NCBI RefSeq assembly: GCF_001889265.1
Contig: NZ_CP018151.1
Span: 992,001-1,056,000, forward strand
Source of the DNA: Microbacterium sp. 1.5R
GTDB lineage: Bacteria > Actinomycetota > Actinomycetes > Actinomycetales > Microbacteriaceae
Length of the DNA stretch: 64,000 nt
Direction of reading: 5' to 3'
Shown here: positions 51,057 through 60,041 of the stretch, in pieces
Layout: every line of letters starts with the position of its first letter
Numbering within the stretch: position 1 is the first letter of the stretch
Program-made: the position numbers and the translations under genes
Notes under the pieces: model-generated
The model's database searches: none
What the model saw: only the letters and a program-made list of their open reading frames with translations
What the model was told of the DNA's origin: nothing

Positions 51057-52463
51057 TCACACGTTGCCGAACGCGCGCAGCGGATGCTCGATGAGCTCCG
51101 TGACGCGGCGGAGGAAGCTCGCCGCATACCCGCCGTCGCACACGCGGTGATCGAACACCAGTGACAGTTGCGCGACGCGGCGGGCGACGATCTGACCGTC
51201 GATCACCCACGGGCGCTCGATGATGCGACCGATGCCGAGGATCGCGACGTCGGGGTGGTTGATGATCGCGGCCGAGCCGTCGACCCCGAGCCCGCCGTAG
51301 TTGTTGAGGGTGAACGTCGACCCCCGCAGCCGCTCCGGAGGCATCGCCCCCGAACGCGCCGTCGCCGACAGCTCGCGCAGCACGACATCGAGCTGTTCGA
51401 CGGTGAGCTCGTGCGCCCGCGGGATGACGGGCACCAGGAGGCCGCGCTCGGTGTCGGCGGCGACGCCGAGGTTGAGGCCGTCGAAGGAGATGATCTCCGA
51501 TCCGTCGTCGCTCAGGCGGGAGGCGAGCACCGGATGCTCCGCGAGCGCGAGCACGACGAAGCGTGCCACGAGGGCAGTGATCGACGGTGCCCTGCCGCCG
51601 GCCGGAACCATCTCGGAGCGCAGATTCCAGAGCTCGGTGGCATCGACGTCGACCCAGACCGTGGCCTCGGGGATCTCGGAGCGGCTGCGGGTCAGTCGTG
51701 CGCTGACCGCCTTGCGCAGCGGGGACATCCGCTCACGGGAGACGACGGCGAGGCCATCGAGACGTTCGGCGTTCGCGGACTGCGGCTGGTGATCACCGCG
51801 GCGATGCTGCGCCGCTGCCCCGTCGACGGCGTCGTCGACAGCGGCCGCCAGCACGTCGGCGCGCGTGACGGCGCCGTCATGGCCGGTCGGGGTGATGGCG
51901 TGGACGTCGAGTCCGAGATCGCGGGCGAGTCGTCGCACCAGGGGAGAGCGGACGGCCACGGGCCGCCGTTCCGAAGCGTTCGCGTCCGGCTTCTCGCGTG
52001 GCATCTCGGATGTCGCCGTCGCCTTCGGGCGCCGTCGGCCGGTCGCGCCGCGCTCCGTGGTCCCATAGCCGATCAGGACGTTGCCGGACCCTGCGCGCTC
52101 CTCTTCGCGGTACGCCTTCTGCTCCGGATCGCCGGCATCCGCACGGAGATCTCCTCCCGCATCCGTGTCCGGAGCGTCTGCCGAGGAAGGATCCGCAGAA
52201 GAAGAAGAAGAGGCGCCGTCGGCGACCTCGAGCACCGGCGCTCCGACGTCGATGGTCTCGCCCGGTTCTCCGTGCAGTGCGGTGACGACGCCGGCGAAGG
52301 GCGACGGCAGTTCGACCACGCTCTTCGCCGTCTCGACCTCGGCGATCGCCTGGTCGGTGACGATCGTGTCGCCGACGGAGACGAGCCACTGCACGAGTCC
52401 GGCCTCGGTGAGTCCCTCGCCGAGGTCCGGCAGCCGGAAGACGTGGGTGGTCAGCGCCGTCAT
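51057..52463 (-). CDS. bkdC: 2-oxoacid dehydrogenase E2 (lipoamide acyltransferase)
   Basis: 468 aa. One lipoyl domain (1-80) with the lipoylated lysine in AEVETAKSVVELPSP (Lys47), a Ser/Ala/Asp-rich linker with a five-serine run encoded by a TCT triplet repeat, a peripheral subunit-binding domain (RSPLVRRLARDLGLDVHAITPTGHDGAVTRADVL), and the catalytic domain ending in SLVFDHRVCDGGYAASFLRRV (His-x3-Asp). Transfers the acyl group to CoA. It overlaps the E1-beta stop. No E3 (dihydrolipoamide dehydrogenase) is in the window. Branched-chain type is most likely. Confidence 0.92.
   Translation of the reverse strand: MTALTTHVFRLPDLGEGLTEAGLVQWLVSVGDTIVTDQAIAEVETAKSVVELPSPFAGVVTALHGEPGETIDVGAPVLEVADGASSSSSADPSSADAPDTDAGGDLRADAGDPEQKAYREEERAGSGNVLIGYGTTERGATGRRRPKATATSEMPREKPDANASERRPVAVRSPLVRRLARDLGLDVHAITPTGHDGAVTRADVLAAAVDDAVDGAAAQHRRGDHQPQSANAERLDGLAVVSRERMSPLRKAVSARLTRSRSEIPEATVWVDVDATELWNLRSEMVPAGGRAPSITALVARFVVLALAEHPVLASRLSDDGSEIISFDGLNLGVAADTERGLLVPVIPRAHELTVEQLDVVLRELSATARSGAMPPERLRGSTFTLNNYGGLGVDGSAAIINHPDVAILGIGRIIERPWVIDGQIVARRVAQLSLVFDHRVCDGGYAASFLRRVTELIEHPLRAFGNV
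52198..52212 (-). repeat. GAA/TCT triplet repeat encoding a serine run in the E2 linker
   Basis: Five GAA-type triplets on the + strand, read as TCT/TCC-like serine codons on the coding strand, in the linker after the lipoyl domain. TCT is a rare serine codon in this GC-rich DNA, so a local expansion is more likely than selection for sequence. Confidence 0.7.
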
Positions 52464-53488
52464 GACTCGTCCTCCCAGTGCAGCGAGTCGATCGCGTCCA
52501 GCACGCGGTCGACGTCGGGCAGGTACCAGTGCTCGAGCTTGGGCGGGGCGTAGGGGGTGTCGAATCCGGTGACGCGGCGCACCGGAGCCTCGAGGTACTC
52601 GAAGCAGCGCTCGAAGACGCGCGCCTGGATCTCGGAGGCCACGCTGGCGAATCCGGGAGCCTCGGCGATCACGACCGCTCGTCCGGTCGCGCGCACGGCG
52701 GCGGTGACCGTGGCGTCGTCGAACGGCGACAGCGAACGGATGTCGATGACCTGCGCGCTTCGCCCCTCGGATGCCGCCACGTCGGCGGCCTCGAGCGCGA
52801 GCGGCACCGAGGCGCCGTAGGCGAGCAGGGTGACGTCGGTGCCCTCGCGGGCGATGCGAGCGGAGCCGATGTCCGCCGTCGCCGAGGTGTCGACCTCGCC
52901 CTTCGTCCAATACAGCTTCTTCGGCTCGAGGAAGATCACCGGGTCGGGCGAGGCGATCGCCGCCCGGAGCAGCGAATAGGCGTCCTGGGGAGTCGACGGG
53001 CTCACGACGGTGAGGCCCGGGGTGTGCGCGTAGTACGCCTCGGAGGAGTCGCAGTGGTGCTCGACCCCGCCGATGCCGCCGCCGAACGGGATGCGGATCA
53101 CGAGCGGCATCCGCACCGCACCGCGCGTCCGGTTGCCGAGCTTCGCGACGTGACTGACGATCTGCTCGAACGCCGGCAGTGCGAAGGCGTCGAACTGCAG
53201 CTCGACGACGGGACGCATGCCGTTCATGGCCATGCCGACGGCTGTGCCGACGATGCCGGATTCGGCGAGCGGGGTGTCGAAGCAGCGGTCCTCGCCGAAC
53301 CGCGCCGTGAGTCCGTCGGTGATGCGGAACACGCCGCCGAGCGCTCCGACGTCCTCGCCGAAGACGACGACCTCGGGATCGCTCTCGATCGCATCCGCGA
53401 GGGCGAGGTTCAGTGCGGCGGCCATGCTCATGGTCGACACGGAAAGTGCGCCGGTGTCGACCCGGATGTCGTCGTGGGCGATGGTCAT
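52460..53488 (-). CDS. bkdB: 2-oxoacid dehydrogenase E1 component, beta subunit
   Basis: 342 aa transketolase-like beta subunit: MAAALNLALADAIESDPEVVVFGEDVGALGGVFRITDGL, DTPLAESGIVGTAVGMAMNGMRPVVELQF and GGIGGVEHHCDSSEAYYAHTPGLTVVSPSTPQDAYSLLRAAI. It pairs with the alpha subunit to decarboxylate branched-chain-type 2-oxoacids. ATG 53488 (MTIAHDDIRVDTG) has CGGAGG and overlaps the alpha-subunit stop; the longer in-frame start is not supported. Confidence 0.93.
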   Translation of the reverse strand: MTIAHDDIRVDTGALSVSTMSMAAALNLALADAIESDPEVVVFGEDVGALGGVFRITDGLTARFGEDRCFDTPLAESGIVGTAVGMAMNGMRPVVELQFDAFALPAFEQIVSHVAKLGNRTRGAVRMPLVIRIPFGGGIGGVEHHCDSSEAYYAHTPGLTVVSPSTPQDAYSLLRAAIASPDPVIFLEPKKLYWTKGEVDTSATADIGSARIAREGTDVTLLAYGASVPLALEAADVAASEGRSAQVIDIRSLSPFDDATVTAAVRATGRAVVIAEAPGFASVASEIQARVFERCFEYLEAPVRRVTGFDTPYAPPKLEHWYLPDVDRVLDAIDSLHWEDES

Positions 53489-54585
53489 CGTGCACCTCCG
53501 GCTGCTGCGTGGTTGCGTGCGATCTCGTCCCTCAGCATCTGCCACTGCTCCTCGCGCTGCGGAGAGCGGGTCTCTGTGACGAAGCGGAACAGATCCTCGG
53601 GATCGATCTCGGCATCGACGTTGAGCGCCTCTCGCATCGCCGCGGCGGTCTTCTCGGCCTCCGCCGCGTACTCGGCTTCACGGTCGGCCGTGAGGACGCC
53701 GGCGCTCGTCAGGTGTGCTCGCAGTCGCGTCAGCGGGTCGCGCTCGACCCACGCCTGGACCTCGGCGCGCTCGCGATAGCGTGTGTCGTCGTCGGCGTTC
53801 GTGTGCGCCTGCATCCGATAGGTGTGCGCCTCGATGAGCGTCGGCCCGTCGCCCGAGCGGGCATGGGCGATGGCCTCGCCGAGAACGGCCAGCACGGCGG
53901 CGACGTCGTTGCCGTCGACGCGCTGCCCCGGCATCCCGTATCCGATCGCCTTGTGGGCCAGCGACGGCGCGGCGGTCTGGCGGCTGAGCGGTACCGAGAT
54001 CGCGAACTCGTTGTTCTGCACGAGGAAGACGACCGGCACACGGAAGACGGCGGCGAAGTTCAGCGCCTCGTGGAAGTCGCCCTCACTGGTCGCACCGTCG
54101 CCGCACAGTGCGAGGACGGCCGTCTGCTCTCCGCGCTTCTTCGCGGCATACGCGAAGCCGACCGCGTGCAGCAGCTGTGTGGCGAGCGGAGTGGCCTGAG
54201 GCGCGACGTGGTGCGCTCGCACGTCGTAGCCCGAATGCCAGTCGCCCTTCAGCAGCACCATCGCCTCGGCCGGTGCGACACCCCGGGCGATGACCGCGAC
54301 CGAGTCCCGATACGTGGGGAAGAGCCAGTCGCCGGCGTCGAGGGCGAGGGCCGCTCCGATCTGGCACGCCTCCTGACCGTGCGACGACGGGTAGACGGCG
54401 AGGCGGCCCTGGCGGACGAGAGCGCTGGCCTGATCGTTGATGCGGCGCCCCTCGACGAGACCGCGATAGGCGGCGAGCAGGGTGTCCGTATCCGGCAGCG
54501 GGAAGTGCGGGTCGTCGACGACACGGCCCTCTGCGTCGATGAGCTGCACCGCCGTGTCGCGCGGGAGCAGGTGTGCGTGTTCCAT
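53485..54585 (-). CDS. bkdA: 2-oxoacid dehydrogenase E1 component, alpha subunit
   Basis: 366 aa. TPP-binding motif LCGDGATSEGDFHEALNFAAVFRVPVVFLVQNNEFAIS (GDG to NN). LVEGRRINDQASALVRQGRLAVYPSSHGQEACQIGAA and FPTYRDSVAVIARGV are the branched-chain/acetoin-type E1-alpha pattern. HTYRMQAHTNADDDTRYR carries the phosphorylation-loop-like His/Asp region. ATG 54585 with AAGGAGGG. First gene of the E1alpha-E1beta-E2 operon, divergent from the Lrp/AsnC regulator. Confidence 0.93.
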   Translation of the reverse strand: MEHAHLLPRDTAVQLIDAEGRVVDDPHFPLPDTDTLLAAYRGLVEGRRINDQASALVRQGRLAVYPSSHGQEACQIGAALALDAGDWLFPTYRDSVAVIARGVAPAEAMVLLKGDWHSGYDVRAHHVAPQATPLATQLLHAVGFAYAAKKRGEQTAVLALCGDGATSEGDFHEALNFAAVFRVPVVFLVQNNEFAISVPLSRQTAAPSLAHKAIGYGMPGQRVDGNDVAAVLAVLGEAIAHARSGDGPTLIEAHTYRMQAHTNADDDTRYRERAEVQAWVERDPLTRLRAHLTSAGVLTADREAEYAAEAEKTAAAMREALNVDAEIDPEDLFRFVTETRSPQREEQWQMLRDEIARNHAAAGGAR

Positions 54586-54650
54586 CCGTTCGCCCTCCTT
54601 GCCGAACTCGATGACGCCAGCATGCTCTCCTCGCGACAGACGTCCAAGAA

Positions 54651-54674
54651 CATTCGGCGCATCGTGGACGAATG
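54651..54674. promoter_or_regulatory. CATTCG-N12-CGAATG inverted repeat in the bkdA-Lrp intergenic region
   Basis: The only clear palindrome in the 151-bp region between the divergent operon and the Lrp gene: CATTCG at 54651-54656 and CGAATG at 54669-54674. It is a plausible Lrp/AsnC operator but weak evidence by itself. Confidence 0.4.
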
Positions 54675-54736
54675 CGATCTACTTGCTCACCTCCGTGACG
54701 AAATGTCAGAATTCAGGCAGAGGACGAAGGGGTTCC

Positions 54737-55174
54737 ATGATCACGCTGGACGACACCGATCACGCGATTCTCGAGCAGCTGCGCATCGACGCCCGGGCGT
54801 CGATGACCGCCATCGCCGAGGCCGTGCACATCTCGAGAGCGGGCGCTCACGCACGGATCAAGCGGCTGACCGATGCGGGCATCATCACCGGCTACTCGGT
54901 GCGCACCGACCCCGTGCTGCTCGGCCACCATGCGAGCGCCTACGTGACACTCGCCATCGAGCAGGCCACCTGGCAGGAGGTCAGCGCCAGGCTGCGGATG
55001 ATTCCCGAGATCGAGCACATGGCGCTCGTCGGCGGTGACTTCGACGTCATCCTGCTCGTGCGGGCGAGCGACGCGCGCGACCTCCGCCGCATCGTCTTGG
55101 AGGACATCCAGGCGATCCCCTCGATCCGCTCCACACGCACGACCCTCATCTTCGAGGACTTCACCCTGATCTGA
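54737..55174 (+). CDS. Lrp/AsnC family regulator
   Basis: 145 aa. N-terminal HTH (DDTDHAILEQLRIDARASMTAIAEAVHISRAGAHARIKRLTDAGIITGYSVRTDP, about 5-60) and C-terminal RAM/ACT-like domain (AYVTLAIEQATWQEVSARLRMIPEIEHMALVGGDFDVILLVRASDARDLRRIVLEDI, ending with TTLIFEDF). Divergent from the E1alpha gene, the usual location of a BkdR-type regulator responding to branched-chain amino acids. ATG 54737; an AGGGG lies about 10 nt upstream. Regulatory target inferred. Confidence 0.9.
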   Translation: MITLDDTDHAILEQLRIDARASMTAIAEAVHISRAGAHARIKRLTDAGIITGYSVRTDPVLLGHHASAYVTLAIEQATWQEVSARLRMIPEIEHMALVGGDFDVILLVRASDARDLRRIVLEDIQAIPSIRSTRTTLIFEDFTLI

Positions 55175-55308
55175 GCGGGTGGGGAGGTCATCCCTTCGCA
55201 CTCGGACATCTGCGGCGCGCTCCGCGACAAGTGGGCTGTCGCATCGCGTTCGACAATGAGACGACCCGCCAGATCCTTGGCACGCGTCCCGCTCGAAGGA
55301 GAGTCCCG

Positions 55309-56754
55309 ATGTCCGAATCCGCCGCATCCGCAGCCGCCGCGCTGCTCGACCGCATCCAGGCGCCGGAGGGCGCGGGGCGAGACATCCCGGATGCCGCCAC
55401 ACGCGAGGTCATGGGTCGTGCGCCTGAGCACTCGGTCAGCGACCTCGACGATGCGATCGCGCGAGCGCGAGCCGCTCAGCCCGGCTGGGAGTCCCTCGGC
55501 CACGCGAAGCGCAGCGAGCTGCTGATCGCTGCGGCCGATGCGATCGACGCGAACGCCGAGGCGCTCGCGCACCTGCTCTCGCGCGAGCAGGGCAAGCCGT
55601 TGAACGGCCCCAACGCGCGCTTCGAACTGGGTGCGTGCTCGGCCTGGCTGCGCACCAATGCGTCGATCCCGCTCGAGTCGCAGGTGCTCGTCGACGACGA
55701 GACCCTGCACGCCGAGCTCGTCTACAAGGCCGCCGGAGTGGTCGGCGCGATCGGTCCGTGGAACTGGCCGCTCATGATCACCATCTGGCAGATCGGTCCG
55801 TCGCTGCGGATGGGCAACACCGTCGTCGCGAAGCCGAGCGAGTACACGCCCCTGAGCGTCCTCGCGATGCTGGCGGTGATGAACGACGTGCTGCCCGCCG
55901 ACGTTCTGATCGGTGTCTCCGGCGATCGCGAGGTGGGTGCGCGCCTCGCCTCGCACCCCGACATCGACAAGATCATGTTCACCGGATCGACCGCCACCGG
56001 GCGACGCATCATCGAGAGCTCGGCCGGCAACCTCGCCCGCCTCACCCTCGAGCTCGGCGGGAACGACGCCGGGATCGTGCTGCCGGGCACCGATGTGTCG
56101 GCGATCGCGCAGGACCTCTTCTGGGGCGCCTTCATCAACACCGGTCAGACCTGCGCCGCGATGAAGCGCCTCTACGTGCACGACTCCGTCTACGACGAGG
56201 TCGTCACCGCGCTCGCCGAGATCGCGGCATCCGTCCCGATGGGCAACGGGCTCGATGAGGACAACGTGCTGGGTCCGCTGCAGAATCGCGCCCAGTTCGA
56301 CATCGTGTCGCGCCTGGTCGACGAGGCGAAGGGACGCGGCGCCCGTGTCGTCACGGGCGGCGAGGCGGCCCCTGAGCTCGGCGAGCTCTTCTATCGCCCC
56401 ACGATCGTCGCCGACATCGACAACGACGCGGCCCTCGTGCAGGAGGAGCAGTTCGGCCCGGCGCTGCCGGTGATCCGGTACAGCGACGTCGACGAGGCGT
56501 TCGCGTTCGCCAACGCGGTCGACGTCGGTCTCGGCGCATCGGTGTGGTCGAGCGATCCGGACGCCGCCCGCGAGGCCGCGACGCGCATGGAGTCCGGCAC
56601 GGTGTGGATCAACTCGCACGGCGGGCTGCACCCGATGGTGCCGTTCGGCGGCGTGAAGAGCTCGGGCTACGGCCTGGAGTTCGGTGTCGAGGGGCTCAAG
56701 TCCGTCGCCGTGACGCAGGTCGTGTCGGGGCCGGGCCGCAAGGCGCAGGCATGA
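55309..56754 (+). CDS. NAD(P)-dependent aldehyde dehydrogenase
   Basis: 481 aa. VGAIGPWNWPLMITIWQIGPSLRMGNTVVAKPSEYTP (cofactor site), IMFTGSTATGRRI, LTLELGGNDAGIVLPGTD (general-base Glu) and INTGQTCAAMKRLYV (catalytic Cys). ATG 55309 with AAGGAGAG. It overlaps the GMC oxidoreductase start (ATGA), so the pair likely converts an alcohol to an acid through an aldehyde in two steps. No substrate can be named: betaine-aldehyde-like and other small aldehydes are possible. Confidence 0.92.
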   Translation: MSESAASAAAALLDRIQAPEGAGRDIPDAATREVMGRAPEHSVSDLDDAIARARAAQPGWESLGHAKRSELLIAAADAIDANAEALAHLLSREQGKPLNGPNARFELGACSAWLRTNASIPLESQVLVDDETLHAELVYKAAGVVGAIGPWNWPLMITIWQIGPSLRMGNTVVAKPSEYTPLSVLAMLAVMNDVLPADVLIGVSGDREVGARLASHPDIDKIMFTGSTATGRRIIESSAGNLARLTLELGGNDAGIVLPGTDVSAIAQDLFWGAFINTGQTCAAMKRLYVHDSVYDEVVTALAEIAASVPMGNGLDEDNVLGPLQNRAQFDIVSRLVDEAKGRGARVVTGGEAAPELGELFYRPTIVADIDNDAALVQEEQFGPALPVIRYSDVDEAFAFANAVDVGLGASVWSSDPDAAREAATRMESGTVWINSHGGLHPMVPFGGVKSSGYGLEFGVEGLKSVAVTQVVSGPGRKAQA

Positions 56755-58214
56755 GGTCCGCGATCGTCGTCGGGGCCGGGACCTCGGGCGCGATCGTCGC
56801 GCGACGCCTGGTGGACGCCGGCGTCGAGGTGACGCTGATCGAAGCCGGAGGATACGACGCGAATCCGGCGATCCACGACCCGTCGAGGGCGGGGGAGCTG
56901 TGGCACTCCGCCGACGACTGGGACTTCTTCACCGTTCCGCAGAAGCACGCCGGCGGACGCCGACTGCACCTGCCGCGCGGGAAGGTCACCGGAGGCTCGC
57001 ATGCGCTCAACGCCATGATCTGGGTGCGCGGCGCCGCCTCCGACTACGACGCCTGGGAACGCGCGGGCGCGACGGGGTGGGGTTGGAACACGGTCGAACC
57101 CGTCTTCGCCGCGCTCGAGCACGATGTGCTGCCCGTCACCGACGACTACGAGCTCTCGCCGATCCAGGCCTCGATCATCGACGCAGCCGTCGAAGAGGGG
57201 CTGCCCCGCAACCCGGACTACAACGGCGGCACCCTCGACGGCGTCTCGCAGCAGCAGGTGACGATCCGCGACGGCCGGCGGGTGAACACGTGGATGGCCT
57301 ACGCGCAGCCGGTGGTCGACAGGCTCACGATCCTCACCGAGCGCGAGGTGCATTCGGTGATCGTCGAGGAGGGCCGCGCCGTCGGAGTCCGACTCGGCTC
57401 GGGCGCCGACTCCGAGGAGGTCTTCGCCGACGAGGTCGTGCTGTCGGCCGGTGCGATCGGATCACCCGTGATCCTCCTGCGCTCGGGCATCGGCCCCGCC
57501 GACGAGCTCGCCGCGCTCGGCATCCCCGTCGTGCTGGATGCACCGGGCGTCGGCAAGAACCTGCACGACCATCTGCTCTCACCGGTCATCTTCACGACCG
57601 AGAGGCCGGTCGGACCGCCGCGGCCGGGCGTCTCGGTCACGCAGTCGCACCTGTTCTGGCGCAGCCGCGACGACCTCGCCGAGCCCGACACTCAGCCCAT
57701 CCACTTCTCGGTGCCGATGTGGGGCGAGCTCGAACCTCGAGGGGATGACGGATTCACCCTCATGGCCGGTCTCGTGACGCCGTACAGCCGCGGTGGGCTC
57801 ACCCTGTCCGGTCCGGATCTCGCGGACCCGCCTCTGATCGACCTCGCCGCGCTCGAAGACGACAGGGATGTGGCAGCGCTCGCGGCATCGGTTCGTCAGT
57901 GCCGCCGGATCGGCGCGCAGCCGGCGCTCGCCGAGGAATGGGGAGCGACCGAGGTGTACCCCGGCCCCGACGTGTCGGACGACGGGATCGACGACTGGGT
58001 GCGCCGCACGGCCATCACCTACCACCACCAGGTCGGCACCTGCCGGATGGGATCGGATGCCGAGGCGGTGGTCGACCCGCTGCTGCGGGTGCGCGGTCTC
58101 GAGGGGCTGAGCGTGATCGACGCGTCGGTGATCCCCACCGTTCCGACGGGCAACACCAACGCCCCCGCGGCGATGATCGGCGAGCTGGGGGCGAGGTTCC
58201 TGCTCGGACCCTGA
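56751..58214 (+). CDS. GMC-family FAD-dependent alcohol oxidoreductase
   Basis: 487 aa. Rossmann FAD motif AIVVGAGTSGAIVARRLVDAGVEVTLIEAGG at the N-terminus, GMC signature LPRGKVTGGSHALNAMIWVRG, second signature LSAGAIGSPVILLRSGIGP, and the C-terminal catalytic His region YHHQVGTCRMGSDAEAVVDP, SVIDASVIPTVPTGNTNAPAAMIGE. Oxidises a primary alcohol and feeds the aldehyde dehydrogenase it overlaps. Choline-dehydrogenase-like and other GMC substrates are open. Followed by a hairpin. Confidence 0.92.
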   Translation: MRSAIVVGAGTSGAIVARRLVDAGVEVTLIEAGGYDANPAIHDPSRAGELWHSADDWDFFTVPQKHAGGRRLHLPRGKVTGGSHALNAMIWVRGAASDYDAWERAGATGWGWNTVEPVFAALEHDVLPVTDDYELSPIQASIIDAAVEEGLPRNPDYNGGTLDGVSQQQVTIRDGRRVNTWMAYAQPVVDRLTILTEREVHSVIVEEGRAVGVRLGSGADSEEVFADEVVLSAGAIGSPVILLRSGIGPADELAALGIPVVLDAPGVGKNLHDHLLSPVIFTTERPVGPPRPGVSVTQSHLFWRSRDDLAEPDTQPIHFSVPMWGELEPRGDDGFTLMAGLVTPYSRGGLTLSGPDLADPPLIDLAALEDDRDVAALAASVRQCRRIGAQPALAEEWGATEVYPGPDVSDDGIDDWVRRTAITYHHQVGTCRMGSDAEAVVDPLLRVRGLEGLSVIDASVIPTVPTGNTNAPAAMIGELGARFLLGP

Positions 58215-58227
58215 CGTCGACGCTCGC

Positions 58228-58264
58228 GATGCCCCCTCCTGCCGAGTAGGTGGAAGGGGGCATC
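58228..58264. terminator. Hairpin after the GMC gene
   Basis: GATGCCCCCT (58228-58237) pairs perfectly with AGGGGGCATC (58255-58264) across a 17-nt loop, directly after the GMC stop and facing the end of the amidohydrolase gene. No T-tract. Confidence 0.7.
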
Positions 58265-58396
58265 AGCGTCTCATCCGGCGTGCGAGGTCGAACCTGCGTG
58301 TCGTCCCGCATGCGGGGTCACCAACGCATCGGAATCGCTGCTGAGCGGTGCGTCATCGACCCCGCAGGAAAAAGACGCGCACGCCAGGCGACGTGA

Positions 58397-60040
58397 TCAG
58401 CCCGCGGAGTACACCTCGCGACCGGCGAACCACGTCGACCGCACGGGAGTGTGCACGATCTCGTCGGCCGGGCCGGCGATCGCATCCCGGGCGAGCACGA
58501 CGAAGTCCGCGGACTTGCCCGGCGTCAGCGATCCGGTCTCCGCGCCGAGGCCCATCGCGGTCGCGGCATTGATCGTGAAGACCTGCAGGGCCTCCTCCGC
58601 CGTGATCGCCTGCTCGGGCCAGAGGACGCCGGGCGCTCGGCCGAGAGGATCGGCGCGCGTGACGAGACCCTGCAGCCCCTCGAGAGTGTTCGGCGATTCG
58701 CTCACCGGCCAGTCCGAGCCGCCAGCGACGAGCGCGCCGGCGTCGAGCAGGGCACGGTTGGGCTGCGAATGCTCGGCGCGGTCGCCGAGGACCTCGGCCA
58801 ACGCCTGCGGGATCACGCCCGGGAACCAGATGAACGGCGAGATGTCGGCCGAGACGTCGAGGGCTCGCAAGCGCGGGATGTCGTCGTCGGCGAGGAACTG
58901 GCCGTGCGCGATCTGGATCGGGGTGGTGAAGCCGTCGGACCGGATGCGCTCGGCGACGTCGAGCACGAGACGCGCCGATCCGTCTCCCGTGCAGTGCACC
59001 TTGGCGCCGAGTCCGCGCTCGGCCACCGACCGCAGCCAGGTGTGCAGCTCGTCGAAGTCCATCGTCGTCTCGCCGTGGAAGTGCGCACCGTGCACGGCAT
59101 CCGCGATATACGGCTCGAGGAACGACGCCGTGCGCGCGGGTGGTACTCCGTCGAGGAAGATCTTCACGAAGTCGGGCCGGTGGTGCGGGGTGCGGAACTG
59201 CTCACCGAGGTCGATGAGCGGGGCGCCGATCGGATCGAACCCGAAGATCTCATCGTTGATCAGCAGCGACGAGACGACCCAGGCGGTGAGCTCGTGCGAC
59301 CGGTCGAGGGTCGCTAGGGCGGCGAGGATGTCGGTCGACACTCCGGCATCCTGGAAGGTCGTGATGCCGTAGGAGTTGAGGATCTCGACGCCGCGGCGCG
59401 ACGCGGCCACGTGCTGCTCGCCCGTCAGCCCACCGCTGCGATCGTAGGCCTCCTGCACCGGGATTCCCGCTGCCTCGAACAGCACCCCGGTCGGCGTGCC
59501 GTCATCGGGATCGAGCACGGTGACTCCACCGGAGGGGATGCTGTCGGCGGTGATCCCGGCGAGCTGCAGCGCCCGCGTGCTCGCCCACCTGTTGTGCCTC
59601 GAGTCCTCGAACAGGACGACGGGGCGACCGCCGGCCGCCTCATCGAGACGCTGCCTGATCGCGCTGTTCGCGAGGCCGGGCAGCAGAGTGGTCGACACCG
59701 GGCCGCCCACGATCCACGCGTCGGGCGGCAGCGCGCTGGCCTTCTCGCGCACGAGTTCGAGGATGTCGTCGAGGCCCAGCGAGGGCGGCAGCGAGAGCTC
59801 GAACAGCTCGGTGCGCCCGGCGAGAGCGTGGTGGTTGTGCACGTCGACGAAGCCGGGGTAGACCGCGGCATCGCCGACATCCAGCATCCTCGTGTCCGGG
59901 CCGCGGTACGCGTCCATCTCGGCCCGCGTGCCGACGTCGAGGATCCGCCCGTCGCGCACCGCGAACGCCTCGACGGTCGGTGCTCGGTGATCCGCCGTGC
60001 GGATCACCGAGCCCGTCACGATGAGCTCGGCCGTCGTCAT
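58397..60040 (-). CDS. Amidohydrolase family protein (YtcJ-like)
   Basis: 547 aa. The N-terminal part shows YPGFVDVHNHHALAGRTELFELSL (HxH-type metal site), FEDSRHNRWASTRALQLAGI, the middle VHCTGDGSARLVLDVAERI and the end GGSDWPVSESPNTLEGLQGLVTRA, VFTINAATAMGLGAETGSLTPGKSADFVVLA. This is the YtcJ/exoenzyme-regulatory AepA type of metal-dependent amidohydrolase whose substrates are mostly unknown. It is followed upstream on the same strand by MoaF and an APC permease, so the three probably share an operon for an imported amine or amide. Confidence 0.9.
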   Translation of the reverse strand: MTTAELIVTGSVIRTADHRAPTVEAFAVRDGRILDVGTRAEMDAYRGPDTRMLDVGDAAVYPGFVDVHNHHALAGRTELFELSLPPSLGLDDILELVREKASALPPDAWIVGGPVSTTLLPGLANSAIRQRLDEAAGGRPVVLFEDSRHNRWASTRALQLAGITADSIPSGGVTVLDPDDGTPTGVLFEAAGIPVQEAYDRSGGLTGEQHVAASRRGVEILNSYGITTFQDAGVSTDILAALATLDRSHELTAWVVSSLLINDEIFGFDPIGAPLIDLGEQFRTPHHRPDFVKIFLDGVPPARTASFLEPYIADAVHGAHFHGETTMDFDELHTWLRSVAERGLGAKVHCTGDGSARLVLDVAERIRSDGFTTPIQIAHGQFLADDDIPRLRALDVSADISPFIWFPGVIPQALAEVLGDRAEHSQPNRALLDAGALVAGGSDWPVSESPNTLEGLQGLVTRADPLGRAPGVLWPEQAITAEEALQVFTINAATAMGLGAETGSLTPGKSADFVVLARDAIAGPADEIVHTPVRSTWFAGREVYSAG

Positions 60041-60041
60041 C